Below are positions 42,288-52,791 of a DNA stretch of 64,000 bases, piece by piece. The stretch lies in contig NZ_JALPKO010000002.1 in NCBI RefSeq assembly GCF_023195885.1, forward strand, positions 248,001-312,000, given 5' to 3'. Origin of the DNA: Methylonatrum kenyense. GTDB lineage: Bacteria > Pseudomonadota > Gammaproteobacteria > Nitrococcales > Aquisalimonadaceae. Positions within the stretch are counted from its first letter, which is position 1. Each line of letters opens with the position of its first letter. Under the pieces are notes generated by a model. That model was not told where the DNA came from. It worked only from the letters and a program-made list of their open reading frames with translations, and did not search any database. The position numbers and the translations under genes were made by a program.

Positions 42288-43493
42288 CTACAGCTTTTTT
42301 AGGTGGTTGTAAAGCTGGAAGCCGGGAACCGGGGCCGGGAAATTGCGTCCCAGGGCAAGCGCCTGGAAGCGCTCGCCCATCTCGCTCGGCAGCATCAGGG
42401 CCTTGGCCTGCTGCGTCAGGGCGACTTGGGAGGAGGATGACGGGGGGCGGCAAGCCAGCAGTTCGGTCAGGCCGGAGGCCATCAGGAAATGCGATTGCGG
42501 TGCGTAACCGAGCACATCCAGCCCGGCCGCATCGGCCGCCAGCGCAACCGCGGTGAAGTCAACCGAGGCGGTCAAGTCCTGTAAGCCGGGTAGCAGCAGC
42601 CAGTCATCATGGGCGCGATGCCGGTAATGGCAACGCAGGGTCCCCATCCGGCGTTCCGGGTGATAGTAGGCCGAGCGCGTGTAACCGTAATCGATGAACA
42701 GCATCAGACCACGCTGCAATGAGGTCGACAGGGCGCTAATCCAGGGCCTCAGGTCGGGGCAGAGTTCCGAGACATAGCCAGGCTCCAGCCTCCGGCCCAG
42801 GTCGTCCTCGAGTTGTTCCACCTGCGCCGCAAGCCTTGCCGGCGCGGCGCGACATGCTTCCCCGAAGGAATCGCCGGCGCGGCGGACACCGAGTTGTTGC
42901 ACACCGGACGCCTCGCGGCGAAACCGTTCCACCGGCAGGGCATCGAGTACTTCGTTGGCGAGGATCAGGCCGTTGATCGGCGAATCCGGCAGACGGTCCA
43001 GCCATTGGACGCGCGCCCGAACCTCGTCAGGCAGAACGCTGAGGGTCTGCGCCTGCTCCTCGCGCAGTGTGCCGCTCCGGTCCAGCATCAGGTAGCGTGC
43101 CGGCAGCGTCTCATCCTGTTGCATGGCCCGCAGGATGTCGCGGGCCAGCATTCCGCGACCGGGACCGAGTTCAAGGATCGTATCGCCGGCACAGGCCGCC
43201 AGGCTGTCGCCGCATTGGCGGGCCAGCGTCCGGCCGAACAGCGGGGAAACCTCCGGTGCGGTGACGAAATCGCCCGCAGCGCCGAACCGGGTGGCACCGG
43301 CGCTGTAGTAGCCGAGGCCCGGGCTGTAGAGCACGTGTTCCATCCAATCGCGGAATGACATCCAGTTGCCGTTTTCCGCCAAAGCGTCGGCCAGCGTCTT
43401 GCAAAGCCGCTCACTGTGGGCGGCCGCGCTGTCGTCGGGGGTTGGCCAGCCGGCGGGCAGTGTCCCCGGTGACGGCTCAGCGCGCGTCGTCAT
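42288..43493 (-). CDS. SAM-dependent methyltransferase, MidA/NDUFAF7 family
   Basis: A 401-residue COG1565 protein. WMSFRDWMEHVLYSPGLGYY and SAGATRFGAAGDFVTAPEVS, then SAM motif ILELGPGRGMLARDILRAM, LILANEVLDALPVERF, and LFIDYGYTRSAYYHPER are the family hallmarks. Mitochondrial NDUFAF7 methylates an arginine of complex I; bacterial targets are not settled. The ATG at 43493 overlaps the end of folK by 17 bp; longer starts would lie inside folK. Order folB-folK-midA on the minus strand. Confidence 0.85.
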   Translation of the reverse strand: MTTRAEPSPGTLPAGWPTPDDSAAAHSERLCKTLADALAENGNWMSFRDWMEHVLYSPGLGYYSAGATRFGAAGDFVTAPEVSPLFGRTLARQCGDSLAACAGDTILELGPGRGMLARDILRAMQQDETLPARYLMLDRSGTLREEQAQTLSVLPDEVRARVQWLDRLPDSPINGLILANEVLDALPVERFRREASGVQQLGVRRAGDSFGEACRAAPARLAAQVEQLEDDLGRRLEPGYVSELCPDLRPWISALSTSLQRGLMLFIDYGYTRSAYYHPERRMGTLRCHYRHRAHDDWLLLPGLQDLTASVDFTAVALAADAAGLDVLGYAPQSHFLMASGLTELLACRPPSSSSQVALTQQAKALMLPSEMGERFQALALGRNFPAPVPGFQLYNHLKKL

Positions 43494-43992
43494 CGGCCTC
43501 CTCCAGTTCGATGGCCCGCATCGGCTGGCCTGTGGCGTCGAATTCCTGCCAGAGATCCCGGTACCGGCGCTGCAATACCGGGTGCAACGCGTCGGGCGCC
43601 AGTTCCGCAAGTGGCCGCAGGACAAACGCGTAGCGGGTTATCTCGTCGCGTGGGATCTCCAGTCGGCCCCGGCGAATGCGCTGGTCGCCGTAAACGAGGA
43701 TGTCCAGATCCAGCGTGCGCGCGCTGAACTTGCCCTGATCCCGCACGCGGCCCTGTTCAGATTCCAGCCGCTGCAGCCGTGCCGACAGTTCGTCAGCCGA
43801 CAGCGTGGTGGTAAAGCCAACCACCAGGTTGAGGAAGTCTTCGCCGGCAAAGCCGATGGCGCGGCTGCGGTAGACCGGAGAGACCTGGAGCGGGCCAAAT
43901 TCCTCGTGCAGGGCGGCCAGGCTCGCCCTGACGTTGCTGACCGGCCGCAGGTTGCTGCCGATGCTGACAAAGACCTGGACCGCACTGGTCAT
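43477..43992 (-). CDS. folK: 6-hydroxymethyl-7,8-dihydropterin pyrophosphokinase
   Basis: A 171-residue folate-pathway kinase. VFVSIGSNLRPVSNVRASLA opens it; FLNLVVGFTTTLSADEL and the HPPK signature KFSARTLDLDILVYG follow. PRDEITRYAFVLRPLAEL forms the C-terminal motif. It overlaps folB by 4 bp and the MidA-like gene by 17 bp. FolB supplies its substrate. The acidic end EEADDDAR is not conserved. Confidence 0.93.
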   Translation of the reverse strand: MTSAVQVFVSIGSNLRPVSNVRASLAALHEEFGPLQVSPVYRSRAIGFAGEDFLNLVVGFTTTLSADELSARLQRLESEQGRVRDQGKFSARTLDLDILVYGDQRIRRGRLEIPRDEITRYAFVLRPLAELAPDALHPVLQRRYRDLWQEFDATGQPMRAIELEEADDDAR

Positions 43993-44342
43993 CGCTGGCC
44001 CCGCTCGATAATCACGGCGACGTGCTGCGCACCGCCAACCGCTCCCGGCTTGCGCAATTCAAGCCGCAGCCAGGCAACGCCGAATTCGTCACGAATCGCG
44101 GCCACCACACGCTCGGCCAGGGTCTCGATCAGCGCGTATCGGCTGCTCGCGACCAAAGCCCGGATGCGTTCCGAGATGGCTGCATAATCCAGCGTTCGAC
44201 CCAGGTCATCATCGTTGGCCGCCGGGCGAATATCCGTCCCCATGTCCAGATCAAACACCAACGGCTGCCGGATACGCTGTTCCCAGGCGTGGACGCCAAT
44301 GACTGCCTCCACGCGCAGCGCGCTGATGCGCACGATATCCAT
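43989..44342 (-). CDS. folB: dihydroneopterin aldolase
   Basis: A 117-residue FolB: VRISALRVEAVIGVHAWEQR with the catalytic-region Glu, VFDLDMGTDIRPAANDDDLG, LDYAAISERIRALV, and YALIETLAERVVAAI with the substrate-binding Glu; the conserved lysine is in LELRKPGAV. The ATG at 44342 matches the family start. Next gene, folK, overlaps by 4 bp. Confidence 0.93.
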   Translation of the reverse strand: MDIVRISALRVEAVIGVHAWEQRIRQPLVFDLDMGTDIRPAANDDDLGRTLDYAAISERIRALVASSRYALIETLAERVVAAIRDEFGVAWLRLELRKPGAVGGAQHVAVIIERGQR

Positions 44343-44451
44343 GATTCGCTCCTGCGATACGCCGACCGGTCGTCGATGATAGCGGCAGCGCGGGCGTGCC
44401 GGCCAGACGCCGGGCTTGACCGTGCCGGATGCCGCCCGTTCAATACCGCGC

Positions 44452-45045
44452 ATGGTTATCGCCGTCCTGCTCATGCTGCTCGCCTACCTGTTCGGATCCG
44501 TCTCCAGCGCGGTACTGGTTTGCCGCGCCCTGCGGCTGCCGGATCCGAGGACCAGCGGTTCGCTCAATCCCGGGGCCACCAATGTGCTCCGTATCGGCGG
44601 CCGTCCGGCGGCGGCCATGACACTGGCCGGAGATTTCCTGAAGGGCGTTTTGCCGGTTTCCCTGGTTCTGGGTTTCGGCGGGACGCCGGTGCTGGCGGCG
44701 GCGGTTGGCGTCGCAGCCTTTCTTGGCCATCTGTTTCCGGTGTTCTTCGGTTTCCGCGGTGGCAAGGGGATTGCCACCGGCCTCGGTGTCCTGCTGGCTT
44801 GGTCCTGGACGGCATTTCTCGGCACGGTCGGGGTCTGGCTGCTCGTGGCCCTGGTGTTCCGTTACTCGTCCCTGGCCGGCATGAGTTCCTTCGTCGCCGC
44901 GTCGATCTGGCTGCTGGTTCTTGGCGAGCCGCTGCCGATGATCGCCGGCATGCTGATCATCGCCGCTGCAACGCTCTGGCGTCATCAGGGCAACATCCGC
45001 AACCTGCTCGATGGCACCGAGAAGAAACTGGGGGAGAGGTCCTGA
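44452..45045 (+). CDS. plsY: acyl-phosphate:glycerol-3-phosphate acyltransferase
   Basis: A 197-residue membrane protein making lysophosphatidate. [28 protein letters not shown] and GDFLKGVLP give motif 1; [20 protein letters not shown] gives motif 2; SSLAGMSS lies in motif 3. About five helices. The ATG at 44452 begins the first helix. Divergent from folB and 13 bp before tsaD. Confidence 0.92.
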   Translation: MVIAVLLMLLAYLFGSVSSAVLVCRALRLPDPRTSGSLNPGATNVLRIGGRPAAAMTLAGDFLKGVLPVSLVLGFGGTPVLAAAVGVAAFLGHLFPVFFGFRGGKGIATGLGVLLAWSWTAFLGTVGVWLLVALVFRYSSLAGMSSFVAASIWLLVLGEPLPMIAGMLIIAAATLWRHQGNIRNLLDGTEKKLGERS

Positions 45046-45058
45046 CCTCGGTCCGAAA

Positions 45059-46081
45059 ATGCTGATTCTCGGTGTCGAGACGTCCTGCGACGAAACCGGC
45101 CTCGCGCTTTACGACAGTGCCGGGGGCCTGCTCTCGCACGTGTTGCACAGTCAGGTCGATCTGCATGCCCTGCATGGTGGGGTCGTGCCGGAGCTTGCCT
45201 CCCGGGATCACATCCGCCGGGTGATACCGCTGCTGGACCAGCTGCTGCAGCAGACTGACCGCCGGACTGCGGAGATCGACGGGATTGCCTACACACGGGG
45301 TCCCGGGCTTGCCGGGGCGCTGCTGGTGGGCGCCGGCGTTGCACGATCACTGGCCTGGGCCCTGGACCGGCCCGCACTGGGCATTCACCATATGGAAGCC
45401 CATCTGCTGGCCCCCCTGCTGGAGCCGGAGCCGCCGGCGTTCCCTTTCGTCGCGCTGCTGGTGTCCGGCGGTCACACCATGCTGGTCCAGGTGGCCGGTG
45501 TTGGCCGTTACCGGCTGCTGGGCGAATCGGTGGACGACGCTGCCGGGGAAGCCTTCGACAAGACGGCAAAGCTGCTGGGCCTGGGATACCCGGGCGGTCC
45601 GGCGCTGGAACGGCTGGCACGGCAGGGTCGCCAGGGCGTGTTTCGGCTGCCGCGGCCGATGACCGACAGGCCCGGGCTGGATTTCAGCTTCAGTGGCCTG
45701 AAAACGCAGGCGCGAAACCTGATTCGCCGGCATGAAGGCACCGAGGATGCGGCGGCGGATATTGCCCACGCCTTTCAGGAGGCGGTAGCCGATACGCTGG
45801 CGATCAAATGTCGCCGCGCGCTGACCGACACCGGTGCCGGGCGCCTGGTGGTCTCCGGCGGTGTCAGCGCCAATGGCGTGATCCGGACTCGCCTGGACGA
45901 TATGGCCCGGGCTGCAAACGCAGAGGTGTACTATCCGCGGCTGGACCTTTGCACCGACAACGGTGCCATGGTCGCCTATGCGGGTTGGTGCCGAATGCAG
46001 GTCGGAGAGTGTGACGGACTGGACTTCGATGTGCGGCCGCGCTGGTCGCTGGCAAGTCTGCAGCCGCCAGCTGCGGACTAG
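45059..46081 (+). CDS. tsaD: tRNA N6-adenosine threonylcarbamoyltransferase
   Basis: A 340-residue TsaD (Kae1/YgjD) that adds threonylcarbamoyl to A37 of ANN-decoding tRNAs with TsaB, TsaE and Tsa[49 protein letters not shown] and the iron-binding [11 protein letters not shown] motif are present, followed by LVSGGHTML and [12 protein letters not shown]. The stop codon TAG is directly followed by GGAAACACTG, a repeat end. Divergent partners of the macromolecular synthesis operon often adjoin it; here tsaD reads towards rpsU. Confidence 0.94.
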   Translation: MLILGVETSCDETGLALYDSAGGLLSHVLHSQVDLHALHGGVVPELASRDHIRRVIPLLDQLLQQTDRRTAEIDGIAYTRGPGLAGALLVGAGVARSLAWALDRPALGIHHMEAHLLAPLLEPEPPAFPFVALLVSGGHTMLVQVAGVGRYRLLGESVDDAAGEAFDKTAKLLGLGYPGGPALERLARQGRQGVFRLPRPMTDRPGLDFSFSGLKTQARNLIRRHEGTEDAAADIAHAFQEAVADTLAIKCRRALTDTGAGRLVVSGGVSANGVIRTRLDDMARAANAEVYYPRLDLCTDNGAMVAYAGWCRMQVGECDGLDFDVRPRWSLASLQPPAAD

Positions 46082-46100
46082 GGAAACACTGAATTTTACA
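46081..46100. repeat. solo end of the GGAAACACTG repeat family
   Basis: GGGAAACACTGAATTTTACA begins at the last base of the tsaD stop codon, as in the copy after the MotB/OmpA-like gene. No right end or inner blocks follow, so it is a remnant. It lies immediately upstream of the proposed rpsU promoter. Confidence 0.5.
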
Positions 46101-46102
46101 AG

Positions 46103-46131
46103 TTGTATTCCGCGTGTGGCACGCATAGAAT
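46103..46131 (+). promoter_or_regulatory. probable sigma-70 promoter of rpsU
   Basis: TTGTAT at 46103-46108 and TAGAAT at 46126-46131, with a 17-nt spacer. The -10 matches five of six positions and the spacer is ideal; the -35 is weak. It is about 70 bp before the rpsU ATG. Confidence 0.5.
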
Positions 46132-46207
46132 CATGCGCCCTTGCGGGACAGGTGTGCGTGTGGCTGCCTGCTTTTCGGTTTTCGACAGACTTAGGTGAAT
46201 CGACTAT

Positions 46208-46423
46208 ATGCCCAACGTGAAAGTGCGAGAAAACGAGCATTTTGAAGTCGCTCTGCGGCGCTTCAAGCGCTCCTGTGAAAAGGCCGGGGTGCTGTCGGAA
46301 GTGCGGCGCCGCGAGCATTATGAAAAGCCCACCCAGGTTCGGAAGCGCAAGGCGGCGGCGGCCGTCAAGCGTCATCTGAAGCGACTCTCCCGCGAACAGC
46401 AGCGTAGCGTCCGACTCTACTGA
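46208..46423 (+). CDS. rpsU: 30S ribosomal protein S21
   Basis: A 71-residue basic protein, the usual length. [20 protein letters not shown] and [19 protein letters not shown] match S21 closely; the end is lysine/arginine-rich. It is the first gene of the macromolecular synthesis operon (rpsU-yqeY-dnaG-rpoD). Confidence 0.97.
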   Translation: MPNVKVRENEHFEVALRRFKRSCEKAGVLSEVRRREHYEKPTQVRKRKAAAAVKRHLKRLSREQQRSVRLY

Positions 46424-46446
46424 AGCGCGGTTCGGGGGCAACCAGC

Positions 46447-46902
46447 ATGCGTCAGGATAGTGCCCTGCTCGCGCGGCTGCAGGATGAGATCAAGCAGGCA
46501 ATGCGTGCCGGCGACAAGCGCCGCCTGGGTCTCCTCAGGCTGGTGTCCGCAGCCGTCAAGCAGCGCGAGGTCGATGAGCGGATTTCCCTGAGCGACGACG
46601 ATGTGGTCGCCCTGCTCAGCAAGCAGGTCAAGCAGCGTCAGGAGTCGATCGCGCAGTATGAGTCTGCCGGCCGGGATGATCTTGCGGAGCAGGAGCGCTA
46701 CGAGATTACCGTGCTGCAGGAATTCCTGCCGCAGCCCCTGGACGATGCGGAAATCGATCGACTGGTAGATGCCGCGATAACGCAGACTGCCGCTGAATCG
46801 ATGCGCGACATGGGCAAGGTAATGGGCGTGCTGCGCCCGCAAGTGCAGGGCCGTGCCGACATGGCCGCGGTCAGCGCCCGGATCAAGACCCGTCTGCAGT
46901 AG
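46447..46902 (+). CDS. yqeY: GatB/YqeY domain protein
   Basis: A 151-residue protein starting LLARLQDEIKQAMRAGDKRR and LGLLRLVSAAVKQREVDER, then QRQESIAQYESAGRDDLAEQ and LQEFLPQPLDDAEI: the YqeY family, related to the tRNA-binding tail of GatB. Function not firmly known. It sits between rpsU and dnaG, as in many non-enteric gammaproteobacteria. Confidence 0.93.
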   Translation: MRQDSALLARLQDEIKQAMRAGDKRRLGLLRLVSAAVKQREVDERISLSDDDVVALLSKQVKQRQESIAQYESAGRDDLAEQERYEITVLQEFLPQPLDDAEIDRLVDAAITQTAAESMRDMGKVMGVLRPQVQGRADMAAVSARIKTRLQ

Positions 46903-47015
46903 TATCGAACCGTTTCCCGCCGGCGTCCCGAGTTCGGCGATCGCCAGGGCTGTCTGCGATACTTGAGTGTTCAGGCGAATGTTGGCTGCCCCCTGTGATG
47001 GCAGGTGCTGAGCGC

Positions 47016-48755
47016 ATGGCGGGACGAATCCCCGACGCATTCATTGATGACCTTCTGGCCCGGACGGATATCGTCGAGTTGGTCGCGGCCCGGGTTAAGC
47101 TGCGACGAAGTGGCAGCAATCATCACGGCCTCTGCCCGTTTCACAACGAAAAGACACCGTCCTTCACGGTCAGCGCCGACAAGCAGTTCTATCACTGCTT
47201 TGGCTGTGGCGCGCACGGCACCGCCATCCGTTTCCTGATGGAGTACGACCGGCTGTCATTCCCGGAGGCGGTGGAGCTGCTTTCCCGACAGGCCGGCATG
47301 GAGATCCCGCGTGAGGCCCGCGCAGCGGCGCCCTCGCCGGAAACCGCGACCCTGTATCCGCTGCTGGAGCGGGCGGCGGACTGTTACCGGGACTGGCTGC
47401 GGCGGCATGCCGGACGAGAACGTGCGGTCGATTACCTGCGCAAGCGTGGCCTGAGCGGCGAAATCGCCGCGCGATACGGCATTGGGCTTGCGCCACCGGG
47501 CTGGGACAATCTGCTGGGCGCGCTTGGTGATGCTGAGTCGCTGGTCCGTGCCGGCCTGGCGATCCGTAACGAACAGGGTCGGGTCTACGACCGGTTTCGC
47601 GACCGCATCATGTTCCCGATCCGCGACCGACGCGGTCGAACCGTGGGCTTCGGCGGCCGTGTGCTGGACCAGCAGGAGCCCAAGTACCTGAATTCGCCGG
47701 AGACCCCGGTGTTTCAGAAGGGGCGGGAACTCTACGGGCTTTACGAGTGCCTCGAGCAGCAGCGCAAGCCGACGGAGATCATCGTCGTCGAGGGCTACAT
47801 GGACGTGGTGGCGCTGGCTCAGCATGGAGTACCCAACGCGGTTGCGACACTCGGGACGGCCACCACGGGCACGCACCTGGAGCGGATATTTCAGGTTTGC
47901 CGGGATGTGGTGTTCTGTTTCGATGGTGACCGCGCCGGGCGTGAGGCTGCCTGGCGGGCGCTGGAAAACGCCCTTGCCGTGATGCGCGACGATCGGCAGG
48001 CCCGGTTCCTGTTTCTGCCTGACGGCGAAGACCCGGACAGCCTGATACGCGAGCGCGGCGAGGCGGGGTTCCGCGCCCTGCTGGCCGAGGCGGAACCGTT
48101 GTCGGAGTTCCTGTTTCGCGAGCTGTCGACGGATGCCGACCTGCGCACGATGGACGGCCGGGCCAGGCTGGCAGAGCGCGGCGCGCCGCTGCTGGCCCGG
48201 GTGCCTGCGGGTGTTTTCCGGGATCTGCTGGTTGACGAACTGGCGCGTCGGGCGGGCGTTGACCGCGAGCATGTGCTGGCGACCATGGAGGGCCGTGAGA
48301 CGCCCGCACGGCAGGCGCGCCCCTCAGCAAAGCAGCCGTTGAATCTGCCGCAGCGTCGCACGACCGTCCGACTGGCGGTGGCGCTGCTGTTGCAGCGGCC
48401 TGCGTTGGCGGCACTGGCCGGCGACCCGGCGCGCCTCGCCCGGTTGTCGCTGCCTGGCGTGCCCCTGTTGGTGCAGCTGCTTGAATTGCTGCGCGACGAA
48501 CCGCATCTCTCTACAGGCGCAATACTGGAGCGATTCTCCGGAGACAGTCACGAGACGGCATTGTGGAAGCTGGCGGCCTGGGACCACATGGTCCCCGGCG
48601 ATGGGATCGAGGAAGAGTTCACCGACAGCATTCGGCGGCTGGAAACGTTGCTAGCGGCCGAGCGCTTGCAATACTTACATGAGCGTTTGCAAGACGAAGG
48701 CTTGTCGGAGGATGAGCATGCGGAATGGTTAAGTCTGCTGCGAAGCCGCCGATAG
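47016..48755 (+). CDS. dnaG: DNA primase
   Basis: A 579-residue primase that makes RNA primers for replication. Zinc motif C-x2-H-x17-C-x2-C in CPFHNEKTPSFT and YHCFGCGAHG; RNA polymerase domain with KYLNSPETPVFQKGRELYGL; toprim residues in IIVVEGYMDVVALAQHGV and FCFDGDRAGREAAWRALENA; a C-terminal helicase-binding region from about residue 440. The ATG at 47016 aligns with the normal start MAGRIPDAFIDDLL; earlier ATG/GTG codons at 46995-46998 are in frame. Confidence 0.95.
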   Translation: MAGRIPDAFIDDLLARTDIVELVAARVKLRRSGSNHHGLCPFHNEKTPSFTVSADKQFYHCFGCGAHGTAIRFLMEYDRLSFPEAVELLSRQAGMEIPREARAAAPSPETATLYPLLERAADCYRDWLRRHAGRERAVDYLRKRGLSGEIAARYGIGLAPPGWDNLLGALGDAESLVRAGLAIRNEQGRVYDRFRDRIMFPIRDRRGRTVGFGGRVLDQQEPKYLNSPETPVFQKGRELYGLYECLEQQRKPTEIIVVEGYMDVVALAQHGVPNAVATLGTATTGTHLERIFQVCRDVVFCFDGDRAGREAAWRALENALAVMRDDRQARFLFLPDGEDPDSLIRERGEAGFRALLAEAEPLSEFLFRELSTDADLRTMDGRARLAERGAPLLARVPAGVFRDLLVDELARRAGVDREHVLATMEGRETPARQARPSAKQPLNLPQRRTTVRLAVALLLQRPALAALAGDPARLARLSLPGVPLLVQLLELLRDEPHLSTGAILERFSGDSHETALWKLAAWDHMVPGDGIEEEFTDSIRRLETLLAAERLQYLHERLQDEGLSEDEHAEWLSLLRSRR

Positions 48756-48775
48756 CTTGTGCAATGCGGCACTCC

Positions 48776-48804
48776 CTGGCATTCGACCAGACCCACGCTA
48801 TAAT
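48776..48804 (+). promoter_or_regulatory. internal sigma-70 promoter of rpoD
   Basis: CTGGCA at 48776-48781, 17-nt spacer, and a perfect TATAAT at 48799-48804, in the 109-bp gap between dnaG and rpoD. It would give rpoD its own transcript besides readthrough from rpsU. Confidence 0.65.
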
Positions 48805-48864
48805 TGCCGGTTTATTTGAATTCAGTTCACCATTCACCGACCTCCAGGCGGGCAGCGATCGGCT

Positions 48865-50676
<1,812 letters not shown>

Positions 50677-50689
50677 AGCCGGACAATGT

Positions 50690-50725
50690 AAGGCCCCGTA
50701 ACGAGGCATCGTTGCGGGGCCTTTT
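50690..50725 (+). terminator. Rho-independent terminator of rpoD
   Basis: Stem AAGGCCCCGTAACGA against TCGTTGCGGGGCCTT with one mismatch and a GGCA loop, followed by TTTT. It ends the rpsU-rpoD operon; the convergent hydrolase gene stops just beyond it. Confidence 0.85.
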
Positions 50726-50744
50726 CGTGGGTGGCCGGCTGCCG

Positions 50745-51713
50745 TCAACGGATGCCCGAGCGACGGAGTGTCGGTTCACCGGCCATCTGCTCGCGCAGCC
50801 GCACCTGCTCCATGACACTCTGGATGCCATCGATCACGGAATCCGGCTGTTCCAGATGGATATGATGGCCGCTGCCTGGCACGATGCGCAGCTCGCCCAT
50901 CGGTGCGCGCGCCGCCAGATCCTCGTGCAATTCGCGCCACAGCGCCTCCATGATCATGCCGCGTTCGTTCTGGGGCCAGGCATTCGAGCCTCGGCTCAGG
51001 ATGATTATGGGTACATCGGGGAGCTCCGGTGCGGATGCTACCTGGGCGGCACTGGTGCGAAAGCCGAGCAATTCATTACGGGTCGTCGAAATCCGGAGGT
51101 CGGTAATCAGCAGCCGTTTCGCCGTGCTCACCCATTCCTCGGGGAGGTTCGGCGGCAGTTCCGGCCGGTAGAAGACCTGTCCGCGCTCGTTGCTCGGTGC
51201 GATGTTGACTCCGCTTTCCTCATAGAAGCGCAGGATCTGCTCCTCGTGGGACGGGTCAACCAGCACCATGCCCGCGACCTTGGCGGGATACCGGCGCGCG
51301 AAGATGCGCAGCGTATAGGCACTGAAGGAATGGCCGACCAGGACGAAGGGGCCGCGTTCAACGCTGTTATTGAGCAGCCGGTGCAGATCACTGGCCATCC
51401 GGCCCGCCGTGCGGGGGCCTACCGGCGCATCGCTCCAGCCCAGGCCGCCGCGATCGTAGCTGCAGACCCGCGTCGACTCGGCGAGCTTGCCCTGGACCCG
51501 CACCCATTCCAGCGAGTCGCCGCCGAGGCCCGCGTCAAGGATGACAGTGGGTTGCCCGCTGCCCTGGCAGTGCAGATGCATGCGGTGTTCGCCGGACAGT
51601 GTCGGCAGCAGGACGCCTGGCGCGGGGATGTTGGTGCCATGCACGGTGCCGTGCATGAGAACGCCCGCAATAAGGGCGGCGGCGGAAGACAGTGACAAGA
51701 GACACGATCGCAT
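50745..51713 (-). CDS. exported alpha/beta hydrolase
   Basis: A 322-residue serine hydrolase with a signal peptide (MRSCLLSLSSAAALIAGVLM). VILDAGLGGDSLEWVRVQGK gives the oxyanion region, FVLVGHSFSAYTLRIFARRY the nucleophile serine in GHSFS, and LRIVPGSGHHIHLEQPD the catalytic histidine. The acid may be in VLVDPSHEEQI or later. Substrate unknown; likely an esterase or lipase-like enzyme in the periplasm. GGGAGG lies 8 nt before the ATG. Confidence 0.85.
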   Translation of the reverse strand: MRSCLLSLSSAAALIAGVLMHGTVHGTNIPAPGVLLPTLSGEHRMHLHCQGSGQPTVILDAGLGGDSLEWVRVQGKLAESTRVCSYDRGGLGWSDAPVGPRTAGRMASDLHRLLNNSVERGPFVLVGHSFSAYTLRIFARRYPAKVAGMVLVDPSHEEQILRFYEESGVNIAPSNERGQVFYRPELPPNLPEEWVSTAKRLLITDLRISTTRNELLGFRTSAAQVASAPELPDVPIIILSRGSNAWPQNERGMIMEALWRELHEDLAARAPMGELRIVPGSGHHIHLEQPDSVIDGIQSVMEQVRLREQMAGEPTLRRSGIR

Positions 51714-51834
51714 TGACGCGACCTCCCTGGTGCATTGTTGCACGGAAGCTGACTGTCCCCCTATCGCAGTTTGCAACGAACTTCAGACTGCGTCCAGTAT
51801 GCTTCGCTTCGCGAAAGACAGAGGATCATCGAGC

Positions 51835-52599
51835 ATGGAACAGACGGACAGGCGGCTGCTTGGGCAGATCGCCGTGGTGACCGGCGGCAACCGGGGTATC
51901 GGTGCCGCCGTGGCGCGGGGGCTGGCGGCGGCCGGCGCCGACGTGGCCATCACCTACCACCGATCAGTTGACGATGCCGAGACTGTGCAACGGGCCATTC
52001 AGGCCCTGGGGCGACGCAGTCTTGCAAAGCCCATTGATGTCTCGAGGCCGGAGCAGCTGACCGCGCTGGCGGAGGCGACCCGGGCCGAGTTCGGGCAGCC
52101 CACGATCTGGGTCAACCTGGCCGGTGCGGACATCCTGACCGGCGACTTCGCTCGGCAATCCGACGAGGAGAAGTTGCAGCGGCTTGTGGCCGTCGACCTG
52201 CTGGGGACCGTGCACGGGTCGTGGGTAGCCGCGGACAATCTGAGCGACGGGGGCGTGATCATCAATACATCCTGGGATCTGGCACTGCGCGGCATGGCCG
52301 GGCGCGAGGCCGAGATGTTCGGTGCGGTAAAGGGCGGCGTTACCGGGTTCAGCCTCAGCCTGGCCCGTTCACTGGCGCCCGGCCAGCGCGTGAACGTTAT
52401 CGCCCCGGGGTGGATCGAGACCGCCTTCGCGCAGAAGGATTTGTCGGCGGATGCCTACGAGGAAATTGCGCAGCGGATGCCGATGAAGCGTTTCGGCCAC
52501 GGCGATGATGTCGCCGAGGCGGTCATCTACCTGGCCAGTCCGGCGGCATCCTACATCACCGGTCAGGTGTTGATGATCAATGGGGGGTTAACGAGTTAG
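51835..52599 (+). CDS. SDR-family oxidoreductase lacking the catalytic tyrosine
   Basis: A 254-residue classical-length SDR. The NAD(P) motif is VVTGGNRGIGAAVARGLAAA, followed by WVNLAGADI and NVIAPGWIETAF. At the active site, where FabG has YxxxK, the sequence is MFGAVKGG: lysine kept but tyrosine replaced by Phe. The region before it is NTSWDLALRGMAGREAE. It may bind a cofactor without normal dehydrogenase chemistry, or belong to a subfamily with a different acid. Divergent from the hydrolase; followed by an inverted-repeat element. Confidence 0.85.
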   Translation: MEQTDRRLLGQIAVVTGGNRGIGAAVARGLAAAGADVAITYHRSVDDAETVQRAIQALGRRSLAKPIDVSRPEQLTALAEATRAEFGQPTIWVNLAGADILTGDFARQSDEEKLQRLVAVDLLGTVHGSWVAADNLSDGGVIINTSWDLALRGMAGREAEMFGAVKGGVTGFSLSLARSLAPGQRVNVIAPGWIETAFAQKDLSADAYEEIAQRMPMKRFGHGDDVAEAVIYLASPAASYITGQVLMINGGLTS

Positions 52600-52606
52600 A
52601 AACAAA

Positions 52607-52710
52607 GTTTTCAGTGGTTCAGTTTTCAGTGTTCAGACGTTGCAGGCCCGCAACGTTGATGCCGAAGTCGTTTGGTTTGTCTGAACACTGAACCACTGAA
52701 AACTGAACAC
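52607..52710. repeat. TTTTCAG inverted-repeat element (copy 2)
   Basis: The left arm (52607-52638) holds TTTTCAG, GGTTCAG, TTTTCAG and GTTCAGAC. The right arm (52679-52710) is its near-perfect complement, starting GTCTGAACACTGAACC. The 40-bp middle includes a small hairpin (CGTTGC/GCAACG). Units match copy 1 at 29553, the middle does not. It lies directly after the SDR stop. Confidence 0.75.
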
Positions 52711-52720
52711 TTGCGCTAAA

Positions 52721-52754
52721 AAACCCCGATCGCCGTACAAGCCGAGCGGGGTTT
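52721..52754 (-). terminator. terminator downstream of the beta-propeller gene
   Basis: AAACCCCG pairs with CGGGGTTT around an 18-nt inner region; read on the minus strand the stem is followed by a T-rich run. It is 38 bp past the stop of the minus-strand beta-propeller gene. Confidence 0.65.
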
Positions 52755-52791
52755 CGAAGGCGTTTACAGCAGGGGCTGCACCCCACGCGCC

